Shown here: positions 1-11,052 of the stretch, piece by piece
Position numbering within the stretch: the stretch's first letter is position 1
How the letters are laid out: each line of letters begins with the position of its first letter
Source: Leptidea sinapis
Taxonomy: Eukaryota; Arthropoda; Insecta; Lepidoptera; Pieridae
DNA: 64,000 bases
Direction: 5' to 3'
Assembly: GCF_905404315.1 (NCBI RefSeq)
Contig: NC_066272.1
Span: 8,432,001-8,496,000 of the forward strand
Translations under genes and position numbers: made by a program
The notes under the pieces: generated by a model
Seen by the model: the letters and a program-made list of their open reading frames with translations, nothing else
The model's database searches: none
Told to the model about the DNA's origin: nothing

Positions 1-112
1 GCAACGCTCTTGTGATTCCTCTGGTGTTGCAAGATAATGTGGGCGGCGGTGATCACTTAAAACCAGGTGACCCGTACGCTCGTTTGTCCTCCTATTCCAT
101 AAAAAAAAATTG
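1..112 (+). mobile_element. LINE-A 3' end fragment
   Basis: The window opens inside the last ~110 bp of a LINE-A copy. It matches the tail at 44030-44137 almost base for base, including the GGTGATCACTTAA block and the CCATAAAAAAA end. Only the 3' end is visible because the rest lies outside the window. It shows the family's A-rich 3' terminus and its plus-strand orientation. Confidence 0.85.
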
Positions 113-1969
113 TTATTATATGTCGTGACAAAAACTAAAGTGAAAACTATTATTATACAAATTTTAGTTATCACAAAAAATACTTCAGCATTTGTTGAAG
201 CAGTCATAGGTATCATAGCTGACTATATCATTTAAGAAATCTATGTTACAACATGAAATAAGCTGAAGTGATTTCAATTAATGTACTTGTCGAATTCAAT
301 ACAATAGAAGCTTTTAAATCGAAAACAGTTTTTGTTTTCACAGCGTGTGAACACACTAAAAGGGGTAGTGTGTTTTCACAGCGTGTGAACAGTCAACGGC
401 CACTTTACTTTTTTTTTCTTGTAATGGCTCTAACGTTTTCTTTATGAAAGAAACTGATCCATTTGTTGAGCGTAAGAAAACGTATTTTAGTACGCTTTTG
501 GCATCTATAGTTTGATAAATTGTTACAATGTAGGCGATAATATACATACTGTTAACTATGATATATGTGTTTGTTTGATATTTGATTACGTAAGTATTAA
601 GTAATTAAACCGTATTTGTTCTATTTTGCTTGCTATAAAAAACCTTTCTTATCTATAGATGATCTATGGGTGAAATGAAATAAAAATGCATACAACAAAT
701 TCAGAATTTATTTTTATTTTTATTTTATTTTATTTTTATATTTGTATTCTATTTGGAAAACTTACAGCTAGGTTATTAACAAGTAGGTACTGTAGTAAGG
801 CAAAGGCATTAAGTACTGTAGGCTAATTACAAATTTTCAGTAATAGTTATACTAATAAGATGAAAAATCAAAACAAAAGAATTAAATTCAAGTCGACAGG
901 AAAGTAACATTTAAAATAAATTAGATGATTAGGTACATATTATAATAGTAATAAATAGTGATTTTATCACACGTATGTTATTAAATAATTTATTATTATG
1001 AAAAAAAGGTAGTGTTTATAAGCTTGGTTATTCAGGCACGTTTGAAAAATGTATCATTTAAAAGTTTCTTAACTATTATAACATCTGCATGCTCGTAACA
1101 TCTAAATAATGCTAAGTTATTGTTATATTATTATAAATGTAAAACATGTTTTACTCCTCCATATTGATGGACAATGTATGATAAATATATAAATTTCAAT
1201 GATACTTGCAATTATGTAGTCACATAGATTAAAATCAAAAGGTCAATTTGTTTATTTAGTATTAACTATTATAATTTATTACAATTAATACTAAATTGTT
1301 GAAATTGCATGAATTAGAATAGATGTGAACAATTTGCACTGTGTTTTTGGCTGAGCGCACTCTTTGTTCATATAATGCAGGAAATTCTTTTAAGGAGCTG
1401 TTCAGTCGACTCCTTAATTAAGAATTTATTCCACAACTTCATACTTTTCCGTTCTTCTTTGTGTTGTGTACAATGAAAACTATTATCAATTGAAATCCTT
1501 TATTCTTACAGAAACGCTTTGGATAAAAAAATGAATTGCGTGAGTGTTTTTATATCCTCGTTTACTGACCACAGATTATATTGTGTCGTTTCTGACCTAC
1601 TAGGGACTTCGTTAAATACAAAATTCATTTCAGCTCTAACAATGTACAATACTCTAGCTAGGCCCTGATGTGCTTCACTGCGGTATATTCTGGATTATTA
1701 TAAGTGCATTAAATTATTCTTATAACCTTTGGGCAAACCTATCTTTAAATTTATTCTACAAAAATGAAATAATAATAACATATAATCGTTACAAATTCTG
1801 TGATTGTTGTGAAATATATATAGCGTGGGGTGCTTTTAGAATATTTTCAAAATGAATTTATTTTTACCAATATCTGTCAATAAAATATAACAACTAACAT
1901 CAAATACCCCAAAAACTTTGCTATAAAAAAATAAAATATTCTTTTTGATAATCACACTATTTTGTTCTT
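113..1969. other. AT-rich DNA without recognisable gene
   Basis: This stretch is AT-rich with many stops in all frames. I see no conserved protein and no clear transposon end. The one structured spot is at 334-390, listed separately. Confidence 0.6.
334..390. repeat. 19-bp direct repeat around a small hairpin
   Basis: GTTTTCACAGCGTGTGAAC occurs at 334-352 and again, identically, at 372-390. Between and overlapping them AACACACTA (350-358) and TAGTGTGTT (366-374) form a 9-bp inverted repeat with a 7-nt loop. The repeat itself is an imperfect palindrome. The function is unknown; it could be a decayed transposon terminus or a chance slippage product. Confidence 0.6.
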
Positions 1970-2165
1970 AACCGACTTCAAAAAGGAGGAGGTTCTCAAT
2001 TTGTCAGTATGTTTTTTTCTATGTATGCCACCGATTCCAAAAATAACAATAATCGTAACTAGAATTAGATTAATTAATTAGATTGTATAAAAATATGCAA
2101 TTATTTTTATACATTTTAGTGCATATTATATCTCATGTTTTGGAATAGTGTTTTTGAAGTCGGTT
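1970..2165. mobile_element. Short AACCGACTTC inverted-repeat element (MITE-like)
   Basis: The 196-bp segment begins AACCGACTTCAAAAA and ends with its exact reverse complement, a 15-bp perfect terminal inverted repeat. Inside it carries GGAGGAGGTTCTCAAT near the left end and a TAGAATTAGATTAATTAA block. It has no coding capacity, so it is probably a non-autonomous DNA element. No clear target-site duplication is visible. Related copies are at 2721-3069 and 15407-16351. Confidence 0.7.
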
Positions 2166-2720
2166 GTTTTTTGTTCATTTTTTTATCATCACTAGAAAAT
2201 ACTTATATTATTCGATATTATTATTATTATTATATGATTAAATCAGGCTTTACAATTAGATAGAAAGAGAACCGAAGTGGAGACCATTTTAAAATATATA
2301 ACACCCCATAATGATCTGATAAAATGAAATGAATTATTTATATCGGTATCAAAGGTTGAGAATTGAATAAGTGTTGGATGTGGCAATGTTCCCCTATCAA
2401 TATGATCAATATTACTTTACGGTTCTCCCTTGAGATTGAAAAATTAAATGGCGCGGAACAATCATGGCGGTTTACATAAATCGATGGATTCCATTTTCGA
2501 CAGAAGTAATGTGCGTTTTAATGGAACCTCTTAAGTAAAACGATCTCTCAGCTTTTTTGCTCTAATATTCATTTATTTCATAACCACTGATCTTTTTATC
2601 TGGTACTTAACTTTTTAATATCGCCATTGTTCCTTCACGCTGTATATGGAATGATCGAGCAACCAACTGTGGCGACTGACTGGATTCATAATAATATTTT
2701 ATACAATCGACTTTATTTTT
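2166..2720. other. AT-rich DNA, nothing recognised
   Basis: No conserved reading frame, tRNA or repeat boundary was seen in this stretch. Confidence 0.5.
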
Positions 2721-3069
2721 AACCAATTTCAAAGGAGGAGGTTCTCAATTCGTCAGTATGTTTTTTTATGTTTGTTACCTTAGAACTTTCGACTGGGTGA
2801 AACGATTTTGATAATTATTTTTTTATTTCATAGCTGGTGCTTCCCGTGTCAGCCAAAATAGGTTTGTAACTACATACATATAGCTTTTTAGTTGTAGGTG
2901 AGGTGTGCTTGAGTCGCACGCGCGACGTTAGGAGGCGAGAGGCGAGAGCGGGTTGCAGCCGAAGGACACCGATTCCAAAAACAAGAATAATCGTAACTAG
3001 AATTAGATTAATTAATTAGATTGTATAAATTATATCTATTGTTTTTGAATAATGTTTATAAAGTCGGTT
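2721..3069. mobile_element. Diverged longer copy of the AACCGACTTC element
   Basis: The left end, AACCAATTTCAAAGGAGGAGG, and the right end, AAGTCGGTT, match the 1970-2165 element. The internal GGTTCTCAATTCGTCAGTATG and TAGAATTAGATTAATTAA blocks are also shared. A GC-rich stretch at 2910-2970 is extra. The left terminus has mutated away from the right one. Confidence 0.6.
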
Positions 3070-3289
3070 GTATTTTTTATTTTATTATTTATCTTTATAT
3101 TTAATTATATATATACCGTGGTCATTTATTCTAACATATTTAGTTATAAACAACTTAATGAAGGCTGGCGCAATTGTTTTTAGTTCAGTATAGTGAGTAC
3201 ATCATCACCAGCCAGAAGACGTCCACTCCTGGACACAGGCCTCCCTCCAAATATCTCCACGACGATAGCAAGTACATACCTACATTGAA

Positions 3290-3560
3290 TAGTTCGGCAC
3301 AAGATGCCGGCTAGATTATGGGTACCACAACGGCGCCTATTTCTGCCGTGAAGCAGTAATGTTTAAGAATTATTGTATTTCGATCTGAAGGGCGACGTAG
3401 GTAGTGAAATTACTGGGCAAATGAAACTTTACATCTTATACCTCAAGGTGACGAGCGCAATTGTAGGGTCGCTCAGAATTTTTGTGGATTTTCAAGAATC
3501 GTTCGTGTATCAATTACTATCAGCTGAACGTCCTGCTCGTCGTTAAGATAATATATGAAT
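3290..3560 (+). repeat. SINE-A copy
   Basis: This copy holds the family's ordered blocks: GATGCCGGCTAGATTATGGG, GAAGCAGTAATG, ATTACTGGGCAAATGA, GGTGACGAGCGCAATTGTAG and ATCAGCTGAACGTCCTGCTC. It has no open frame. About eleven copies of this family lie in the window on both strands; less decayed ones end in an A-rich tail, which suggests retroposition. I do not see a pol III A and B box pair, so the class is uncertain. Confidence 0.7.
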
Positions 3561-3878
3561 ATATATAATATATGATATGAGAAATAAACCAGACTGTAAG
3601 CAGATACATAACGAAAGATAAAGATACACTATTTTTTTTAATATCAGCTTCAAACATGTACAATATTTTTAAAATAATGTAACTAAATCTTTTTGTTAGT
3701 CTACAGGCACCACCCGCACGCCTGGTGGCCCTAAACTTGGGGGATAAGCGACGAGAACATTAAGACGAACGAGAGTCTTGTTCCAGACTTCAGTGAATCA
3801 AGCTTCTGAGGATGTCTCGTGTAGAGAAAAACACGGTTCAAATTGATATGTTATGTTATAATTATGTTACTTAATTTC
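3561..3878. other. AT-rich DNA, nothing recognised
   Basis: No feature could be supported here beyond low-complexity AT sequence and a short GC-richer patch at 3710-3800. Confidence 0.45.
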
Positions 3879-4050
3879 AATTTCACCTTCGTACGACACG
3901 TCACAAGTTAGGATATCATCCCCACCATCTGGATGTGGGGATGATATCCCCCTCCACAGTGCGGTTTTCAAGGAGCTTTCTTCCTCGTACTACGAAGCTG
4001 TGGAATGTCTTCCTTGTCCTTGGGCGGACGATACTACATGGGTTACTTCA
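3879..4050 (+). pseudogene. LINE-A C-terminal fragment
   Basis: This matches the segment of LINE-A that encodes the extreme C-terminus, from the ACACGCCACAAGTTAGG block through CAAGGAGCTTTCTTCC to CTGTGGAATG. It is truncated on both sides and has a duplicated GGGGATGATATCCCC-like patch in the middle. It is non-coding now. Confidence 0.75.
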
Positions 4051-4539
4051 ACTAGCCACTTTCAAATGACACTTGGTGTACAAATGTTTGCTTTTAAAAA
4101 AAAATTAAGAGCTTCCCTTAATTACTCATGTATTTCATTTGCAGATCCCTTTGAAAAGGGACCAATTTAGGAGAGCATCCTTTAAGAAAGGAAAATCAAT
4201 AAAAAAGGGCCTACTAGTGGCCTACTTTATATATAGTAACAAACATACAAAAGAAAATTCAGCTGAAAAAAACAGCATTTTTAATAGTAGCCTCTTAAGA
4301 TAATATCGTCGATGGATAATGTCAATTGCTGAACTTTTAAAGGTTATTTGGTGATATTTATTGAATAACTATATTTATCAATACTTGATTACTTAGATTA
4401 AGGATTGGTCTCCGCTGCGCTCCAACTAGAAACCGCAGGCGTAGTCGCAAAGTGCGTCAACAAATACTAGGCCCAAGTAGGCGTACTCCAGCCAGTGATC
4501 GAGACTGGCTCGAGTGTGACGTTGATCCTAACTCTGGGA
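4051..4539. other. Mixed intergenic stretch
   Basis: AT-rich sequence with one GC-richer patch at 4400-4530 (TCTCCGCTGCGCTCC and following). The patch may be part of another repeat, but I could not match it elsewhere in the window. Confidence 0.4.
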
Positions 4540-4815
4540 TTAATAATTACACAAATAAATTTATAAACAAAATTTATGAATGATAAATAAGAATTTGTTT
4601 AACAAGAGCGACATCTCAGGCCAATTTCCTACTATCAACTGTAAAGTAGACCCCGTAGATGAAGCCACAACCTGAGAGTTGAACAAGACATATTATACAA
4701 GATTTATCAACGATGAGTGACTCGAACGGTTAGCTCAGTGGAAGCACTCGCAAGGAATCGCGGGTTCGAGTCCTGCATCGTTCATAAATTTTGTTTATAA
4801 ATTTATTTGTGCACT
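4540..4815 (+). repeat. tRNA-R repeat with tRNA-like core
   Basis: A tRNA-like core runs 4724-4783: 5' arm GAACGGT, A-box-like TAGCTCAGTGG, B-box GGTTCGAGTCC, 3' arm ATCGTTC. The anticodon region is shortened, so it cannot fold as a normal tRNA. The left flank (4551-4585, ACACAAATAAATTTATAAAC) and the right flank after the core form an inverted repeat. The block AAGCCACAACCTGAGAGTTG upstream recurs in the other copies near 6150, 21260 and 22870. Confidence 0.7.
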
Positions 4816-5428
4816 CATTATCCGCAAACATTTACCAAATAAAAGAAAAACATTTAGAACTAATTTGAACAAACATAATGAATCTGTCTTGCTTCCTATC
4901 TTGTCTTCCTATCTAGCGCATAATGGAAAAGATAATGTCGTCATGAAGCGGAAGAAACAATTACGATCTCAGTGAAGTCGAGAATCACAAACAAGTTGGC
5001 AATTTGAGATTATATTCGCAGCAAATTGTTACCTGAAGGGCTTAAAGTTCACTTAATGTCCATTCTTTACTAGAATTCCAACCAATTTAACTTCTAAAGG
5101 GGAATTGGAGCTGTAATAATTCTTTGAATTATGGCACAACTGTTTATATTTCCCATTGCCAAACTATAGGTAAGAAGTATAGAACTAATGTAAGAGTGCA
5201 CAATTTTGTTATTATTATGACGGGTACTCACGATATATATATTTAATTAATTTGGTGCCGACATTGGATCCGTTCAAATAAATTCTAAACGTAAAGGTAG
5301 GTAGCCTTTTACTATAAATAAAAGATTTTTATTTCAAATTATTTACATATGACTTAATAATTAATAACGCTATTTATATAAATAATAATAAAATAAAACT
5401 ATAATAATAATTTAACAAAATTTATTAA
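4816..5428. other. AT-rich DNA, nothing recognised
   Basis: No conserved frame or repeat boundary was identified. Confidence 0.5.
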
Positions 5429-5720
5429 TTACAAATAGAAAATATCATTAAGATCGCTATCGGCAGATAAGGTGCCCATGAAGCTGGCAACGATACCTCT
5501 TTGTATAGCCAAACTTATCCTTTGACAGAGGTACGTACCAGATCTTGGGTTACCTGTTAAATTGGTTAGACGCCTGGATGGCTCTTTTACGAGTTTTTGT
5601 GCCGATGAACCCCAAGGACCCATCGTCTCCACCCCAAAGGGAACAAATATGTATCCATCACCGAGTGATGCATATTTCCTCCGCGGTTTTCGGCAGATTC
5701 CGCCGCTGCACCTCCAAATT
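5429..5720 (-). pseudogene. C-terminal fragment of a probable retroelement protein
   Basis: The minus strand is open for 67 codons from 5632 to 5429 and ends in a stop. Reading upstream in the same frame gives GDGYIFVPFGVETMGPWG, and the tail contains LTGNPRSGTYLCQRISLAIQ followed by GTLSADSDLNDIFYL. I recall this VETxGPWG / QRISLAIQRG type of tail from repeated, retroelement-associated proteins in animal genomes, but I cannot name the family with certainty. No catalytic domain is present. Confidence 0.45.
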
Positions 5721-5969
5721 AGTCATTAAATACAGACGAAGAATATAAGCTAATTACAAGTTTCCGCAGATAGAATTTACATATGAAAAAGAATAAAAAT
5801 CACTCAACTGGGAGAAAGAAAAGTAATAAGGATTACAGGGGAAAAAATAGCAAAGAATAAATAAAAATAATATATATAATAATTATTTGGTAAATATTTT
5901 CGGATGGTGAGTATCCAATATTAATATTTATTTATATATTCACTATATCTATTCAATTTGTTTTTATGT

Positions 5970-6200
5970 GATAACCCTCACTTCTGGGATTAATTACACA
6001 ATTAAAAAGGAAAAAAAAATTATGAACGATGCGGAACTCGAATCCGCGAACTCTCGCGTTCCGTGCGAGCGCTCTTCCAACTGAGCCAACCATTCGACTG
6101 ACGTATCGTTCATCAGGTTATATACTGTAAAGTACATCCTGTGTAGATAAAGTCACAACCTGAGAGTTAAACAAGACAGTTAAAGATTTATCAACGATAC
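5970..6200 (-). repeat. tRNA-R repeat, minus orientation
   Basis: The tRNA-like core is 6024-6095 on the minus strand, about 72 nt, with acceptor-like ends GAATGGT and ATCGTTC, an A-box-like GGCTCAGTTGGAAGAGC and a B-box-like GGATTCGAGTTCC. It is flanked by the family blocks TAACCCTCACTTCTGGGATT on the left and AAGTCACAACCTGAGAGTT on the right. Repetition with shared flanks argues for a dispersed repeat and not a single tRNA gene. Confidence 0.7.
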
Positions 6201-6337
6201 GTCACTCGAACGGTTGGCGAATGTAAATGTCCCGCGGTGCACAATTTCTTTGGAGACCGATAGCGATGCATTTCATATCACTGTTACATTATTGGTATGG
6301 ACAGAACTATAAAAACTATAGTACTTATAAAAAATAT

Positions 6338-6440
6338 TTTATCTTTTATGGAAGAGAAGGACACACAAACATTTGGGTAACCTGATGGTATGTGATCATC
6401 TCTACCCTACACTCTAGAGGAATTACAAGAGCGTTGCCGA
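6338..6440 (-). pseudogene. Decayed LINE-A 3' end
   Basis: A degenerate match to the reverse complement of the LINE-A tail: TTTTATGGAAGAGAAGGACA, TGTGATCATCTC and AGAGGAATTACAAGAGCGTT. It directly abuts the 48-bp minisatellite at 6471. Confidence 0.6.
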
Positions 6441-6470
6441 TCTCATAATGTCCTGTGGTATATTGTTATG

Positions 6471-6720
6471 CTGCAGAAGTTGCCATGCAATGCAGCCGAT
6501 ATTAATGCTATCTTTGTGCTGCAGAAGCTGCCATGCATTGCAGCCGACATTAATACCATCTTTGTGCTGCAGAAGCTGCCATGAAATGCAGCCGATATTA
6601 ATACCATCTTTGTGCTGCAGAAGCTGCCATGCATTGCAGCCGACATTAATACCATCTTTGTGCTGCAAAAGCTGCCATGCAATGCAGCCGATATTAATAC
6701 CATCTTTGTGCTGCAGAAGA
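6471..6720. repeat. 48-bp minisatellite, five units
   Basis: Five 48-bp units begin at 6471, 6519, 6567, 6615 and 6663, each starting CTGCAGAAG; a partial sixth starts at 6711. Units carry GCCATGCATTGCAGCC and ATTAATACCATCTTTGTG with few substitutions. Because 48 is a multiple of three and the unit lacks stops in several frames, it creates long but meaningless open frames on both strands. Confidence 0.9.
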
Positions 6721-6935
6721 TGCTTCTCAATATATTCTTGATAATGTTCTTTATTTTCATAAGCACATTAACAAAGTTGCTAGAAACTGTGAGAATCATA
6801 ATGTTAACACTAGGAACAAACATAAACTTGCTATGCCTATTACTCGGTCAAGTCGAGTTAGTAAGTAGATGTATTTTACAATATGAACACAGAAAATTTA
6901 CAAAACAAATGTGTTATGAAATTTAAAAGAAATGT
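6721..6935 (+). pseudogene. LINE-C-like C-terminal fragment
   Basis: One plus frame reads KHINKVARNCENHNVNTRNK and then HKLAMPITRSSRVSK before a stop. The HNVNTRNK motif is typical of the region downstream of the reverse transcriptase in CR1-group LINEs. A second copy with the same order lies at 25841-26035. There is no catalytic domain here. Confidence 0.55.
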
Positions 6936-7265
6936 TAATAAACGTTTTGTGTAAGAAAGGTTACATAATAATAAAAGATTTTCATAATGATACCACAGAC
7001 TGAGAATGAGGCGAGCACCCTCTGGTTCTTTAATTATAAGTGTTTATTGTATGATATTACATTGTAATCCATATTTTTATAAAAAAAAAAAACGAAAAAC
7101 GCCCGCTAAGTTTCCAACGCCCGGTCTTCTCAGGTCTGTTAGTTTTTGACGTTCAATAAGTAAATTTAAATCCTATTTTGAATAAAAATATTTGAAATTG
7201 ATTTTGAATAATAGGCGTCGAATAAAATACTTGTAGGAATTCGAAAACTGAAAACATATTGGTAA
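6936..7265. other. AT-rich DNA, nothing recognised
   Basis: Contains a poly-A run near 7081 but no supported feature. Confidence 0.45.
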
Positions 7266-7330
7266 GTGGCGGGCGAGGATCGAACCGGGGGCTCCGTGGT
7301 GAGAGTCAACGGTTCTACCTATAGCGCCAC
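7266..7330 (-). repeat. tRNA-Glu-like sequence
   Basis: On the minus strand GTGGCG and CGCCAC can pair as a shortened acceptor stem. The anticodon region reads GACTCTCACC with anticodon CTC after T33, and is followed by a B-box GGTTCGATCC. This resembles the anticodon arm of tRNA-Glu(CTC). The T stem and D arm do not pair well, so it is a tRNA-derived repeat or pseudogene and not a working tRNA gene. Confidence 0.5.
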
Positions 7331-7429
7331 CGATGGTTACATAAAGCCAAAGTCAAAGACAAATAAACTTAATCAATTAGGCTAAAGCTTTTAATTCGTC
7401 ACTATAAATATTTCTTTTGAATTACCGAA

Positions 7430-7690
7430 TCTACCATATTATGTTCGGAAAAAATTGAGCTCGTGAAAAGAACATACCAGAAACTCAACGGTCACTATTT
7501 TAAATCAAATAGAGTATTTTACAATGGCTGTAATATATATAACAAATTAGTTTGTAAGGTGCTGCATCCAATATATGAATCGTGTTTAAATATTATAAAT
7601 AATTTCATAAAAAGTCATACAGAATAAACTGAAAAAATATAATGTATCGTATATTGGGTGCATTAACCTTTAGAGCTTCATTGTTAAGAC
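7430..7690. repeat. Dispersed repeat shared with 37.4-38.1 kb
   Basis: The blocks ATGTTCGG...GAGCTCGTGA and the later ATATATTGGGTGCAT-type sequence reappear in reverse orientation at about 37360-38100. No protein is readable in either copy. It is probably the untranslated end of a retroelement. Confidence 0.5.
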
Positions 7691-7984
7691 AAATTACTAA
7701 TCTGATACATATTTAACTAAATAAATATATAAGGAAATAAGATCAAAAGTGTTTTTTTATAAAAATTTACAAATTTTAATACCACCAACTAAAAATTCAC
7801 AAACAAGCTAATATCTAAATAAATAACTTTTAAATTAAACAGATCAATTTGCGAAACTCCTAAGAATAAATTTCTAATAACACAATGACTATCCGATCTA
7901 TATTCAATCAGTAATCGGGCAGAGTAACGACCTAACTAGTCAACGGTTGCAGCGAAAATAATGTGTCGACGCTTTTGTTTTTTT
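7691..7984. other. AT-rich DNA, nothing recognised
   Basis: No supported feature. Confidence 0.4.
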
Positions 7985-8345
7985 TTGGGACCAAACAAAT
8001 GGAAAGGGCTACCCTCCGGGATAGCGACCGGAGGGAGGTGGTGAATGCTCACGCATACCAACGCAGCGTAAGTCTGCGTTGGTTATGTGGGACTCACGTA
8101 AAACCTAGGTAAACCCACTAAACACCACCTGAGGTTGGCTGTGGGCAGGTGCCCTCTAAGCCATCATCGAAGGCAACCTTCTCTTGGGGAGAGAGAAGCG
8201 CAAGCGGCACTGCCTATGGAGTATTCGCTGAGGTATAGCACAGAAGGTCTATAGACTATCTAATTGGGACTAGTGACATCAGAAGGATGATCACAAACTA
8301 GAGGTAGGCAGACATCGTCTTTTATAGACGTCTTCACCCTGTCCA
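7985..8345. other. GC-rich island, possible retroelement 5' end
   Basis: Base composition changes abruptly from the AT-rich flanks to a GC-rich block after a T8 run. It holds a GCTACCCTCCGGGATAGC hairpin-like patch and the pair ACGCAGCG / CTGCGTTGG. No reading frame is convincing. It could be an LTR or the 5' untranslated region of a LINE that has lost its body. Confidence 0.35.
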
Positions 8346-9030
8346 CCTGTCACTGTCAACAATAACTTAACAAAAAGCTTAAACTGAGCAAATTAAAAGC
8401 AGTATAATGTCAAGCAGTTTTTTCAGTTAACAGTTAAAATATTCGATCCGTGTCTTTTGTAAAACTTTGCACCGCTTCATCGCTTCGAATTAATTTCTCG
8501 ACAAGTCATTCGTTTGTATTGCCTTTTGTTTCTAATACTTGGTGACATTTTATATACATTTGCTGTCAGCGCCGTTCCTAAGGTGTTAATTAATTTCCAT
8601 TGGATAAAAGCCACGAATTGCTTTACCAATGTCAGTTTGAATGGTGAAATTCAATTTACACTAATTTAAAGGCAAATATGTTTTTCTGTTTCTTAAAATC
8701 TGGTTAGACAAGCTCTTCCGCCATAATCAACAATTTATACCATGAATGTATTGGAAATGTTAATATTATTTCATCGTGTTGAAATAAAATTTTCAGAATT
8801 TAAAACGTGGTCTGAGTTTATATTTCAGTATTATAAGTTTTCATGCCTTATGGGGTAGGATAGAGGACCAGTTAATTATAAACCAACAACACCATGAAAT
8901 AAATACGTTGTCCTGCAAATAAATATGATTTGATGTGATTTGAAAAAAAAAAATTTATTTTGGTTTTGGTATCTTAATTATTGATTTAATTAGCAACTGA
9001 CCTTGGACCAAGACAGCCGCAAAGAATGGT
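8346..9030. other. AT-rich DNA with one dispersed repeat
   Basis: The segment 8465-8600 (around ATTAATTTCTCGACAAGTCA and GGTGACATTTTATATACATT) recurs in reverse orientation at 27175-27305. I see no gene in the rest. Confidence 0.5.
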
Positions 9031-9365
9031 TTTTTATTTTTTATATGGAAAAGGAAGACAAAAAAAGGAGGAGAAAAGGAGTTACCTGGTGTTAAGTGAT
9101 CACCGCTGACCACATTCTCTTGCAACAGGAAGAAAAATCACAGGAGCGTTGCTGGCCTTAAAGAAAAGGTGTACGCGCTTTTTTTAAATGTCGTATCGTC
9201 ATGGAAACACCGCACAAGGAAACTGATTCCACAGCTTGATTCCGAGATTTCGAGAGCAAGTATTCCGATACGAGGCGAGGCTGTAAGGAAAGTATTGTCG
9301 AAGAGTGGTGATACGACGACGTAAACGCTCAAACTTGAGTCTTCTAGGGGTTAAATTGGTCATGG
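9031..9365 (-). pseudogene. LINE-A fragment with internal deletion
   Basis: From right to left on the minus strand it reads the central LINE-A segment (ASPRIGILALEIS) and then jumps directly to the last C-terminal segment (FLVRCFHDDTT) and the 3' tail. About 400 bp of the element between these blocks is missing. The outer end is the usual TTTTTATATGGAAAAGG tail in reverse. Confidence 0.75.
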
Positions 9366-10083
9366 TTCAATATACCATATTTATACCAAGACTCTTTAAA
9401 TGGCTCCTTGAAATTGTTTTACAGTATTAATGAATATTTAAATTAGTGTTAAGTTTTTGCTTGCTTTTTATGTAAGCTTGATAGAAGACACATTGCAATA
9501 TTTAAGATACACACACCCTATTCCAAAGCAAAATAAATAATTTCATTTTACTTCATTCCATTTCACCTTGAGACTAAAAAAGTTGGATCAAAACGAATGA
9601 ACTTATTAACATTATACAGATTCATGCGTGTGGTGCGGTTACATCGAACGCATTATTTCCAACCAACGATGATCCTTGTGATTCAGAACTGTTTAAACTT
9701 GTTACCGAGTTGATTAATTGGATGCATATCGAATACTCTACGTTCCCCATATTCAAAACCTTATAAGCAAATATTAATTGAAGTGTTATTTACTTTAGCA
9801 TGCGAAAATTTATATCTGTAATATTCAACTTGCACAGAATTACCGCAGCTATGATTATTATAACATTTTAACATAATTTCAGTCTTTATTAAAATTAAAC
9901 CTTTAATTTATTTCAATCAGTGTAATAGAGTAATACTATACCTACGTATTTATATATATTTACTTTAGTTATGTTTAGTTACTTATATCGACTTGTATAT
10001 ATCATAACTATTAGTGTTTATAAAAAGTATGTATGTTTGTATATATATATATCTATTGAGTAATGTACAAATTAAGGTACTAG
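9366..10083. other. AT-rich DNA, nothing recognised
   Basis: No supported feature. Confidence 0.5.
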
Positions 10084-10275
10084 TGGGAGGCTCCTTTGCA
10101 CAGGATGCCGGCTAGATTATGGGTACCGCAAAGGCGGCTATTTCTGCCGTGAAGCAGTAATGTGTAAGCATTAGCATATGAATCATGAGCGTCTCTGTAT
10201 TGTAATGGGCAGGGCTTATCGAATTACCATCAGCTGAAACTTCCTACTCGTTCTTATTGTCATTGAAAAAAAACT
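10084..10275 (+). repeat. SINE-A copy with internal deletion
   Basis: It starts with the family 5' block GGCTCCTTTGCACAGGATGC and ends with TGTAATGGGCAGGGC, ACCATCAGCTGAA and a short A run. The central third, present in the 30228 copy, is missing. Confidence 0.7.
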
Positions 10276-11052
10276 TTTGACATAGACAGCCGTGAACGTT
10301 AAGAGACTAGAGAGCTAGAAACTAGAAACGAGTTAGTGAGTAGCTGAAAGTGAGTGTAGTTCTGATAAGGCCGTATTTAAGATCTTCTTTTATAAAATCT
10401 CTGGTACTAGTTACAAACACATCACCTTAATATTTTATTTTATTCATTTGTTACGCTTCAATAGAAGCGAATACTCATAAATTAATTTACAGACGATTAA
10501 AATTCCTAGTTTTTACTTTTTAATAATTCTATAACGCTGTAAATTTTTAATAATTCTATAACTACGGGTTGTAAATATTAGATTTTATATTTATTTCTGT
10601 GTTCAACGAAATAATGGGTAATTTTTTAGTGTAGGTAACAATTTAAACATAAAGATAAAATTTTTAATTTACGAGAACTTGAAGCATTTGAGACGAAATC
10701 ATTTGATTATATTACAAAGAGTGAGGGACTCAATTAAAAGCCAAATTCTCATTTCTTCGATTCATGCGGCTTATTATAAAATTAATATCATTTATCTTTA
10801 AATATTATTTTAAAGCTTTGAACAATATTGTTGCTTTTCTCTCTCAAAAATGCATGGACGGTCAATCGAAAAATGAAAACTAAATTGAGGTTGACGCGTC
10901 TGACAGTTTAATTTAATAAATAAATTTACAATTTAAGTTACAAAACTTAAAAAACGAATATCCATGGGCAATCCACAACTTGTTGCACGAGTAGCACAAT
11001 ATACTATTTTCTATTTCAAATGCGACGATTATTATTATAGCAATTTTATCTA
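10276..11052. other. AT-rich DNA, nothing recognised
   Basis: No supported feature; stops are frequent in every frame. Confidence 0.5.

Noticed and set aside
6423..6926. Several overlapping open frames of 80-126 codons on both strands
   Set aside because: They come from the stop-free 48-bp tandem repeat, not from a gene.
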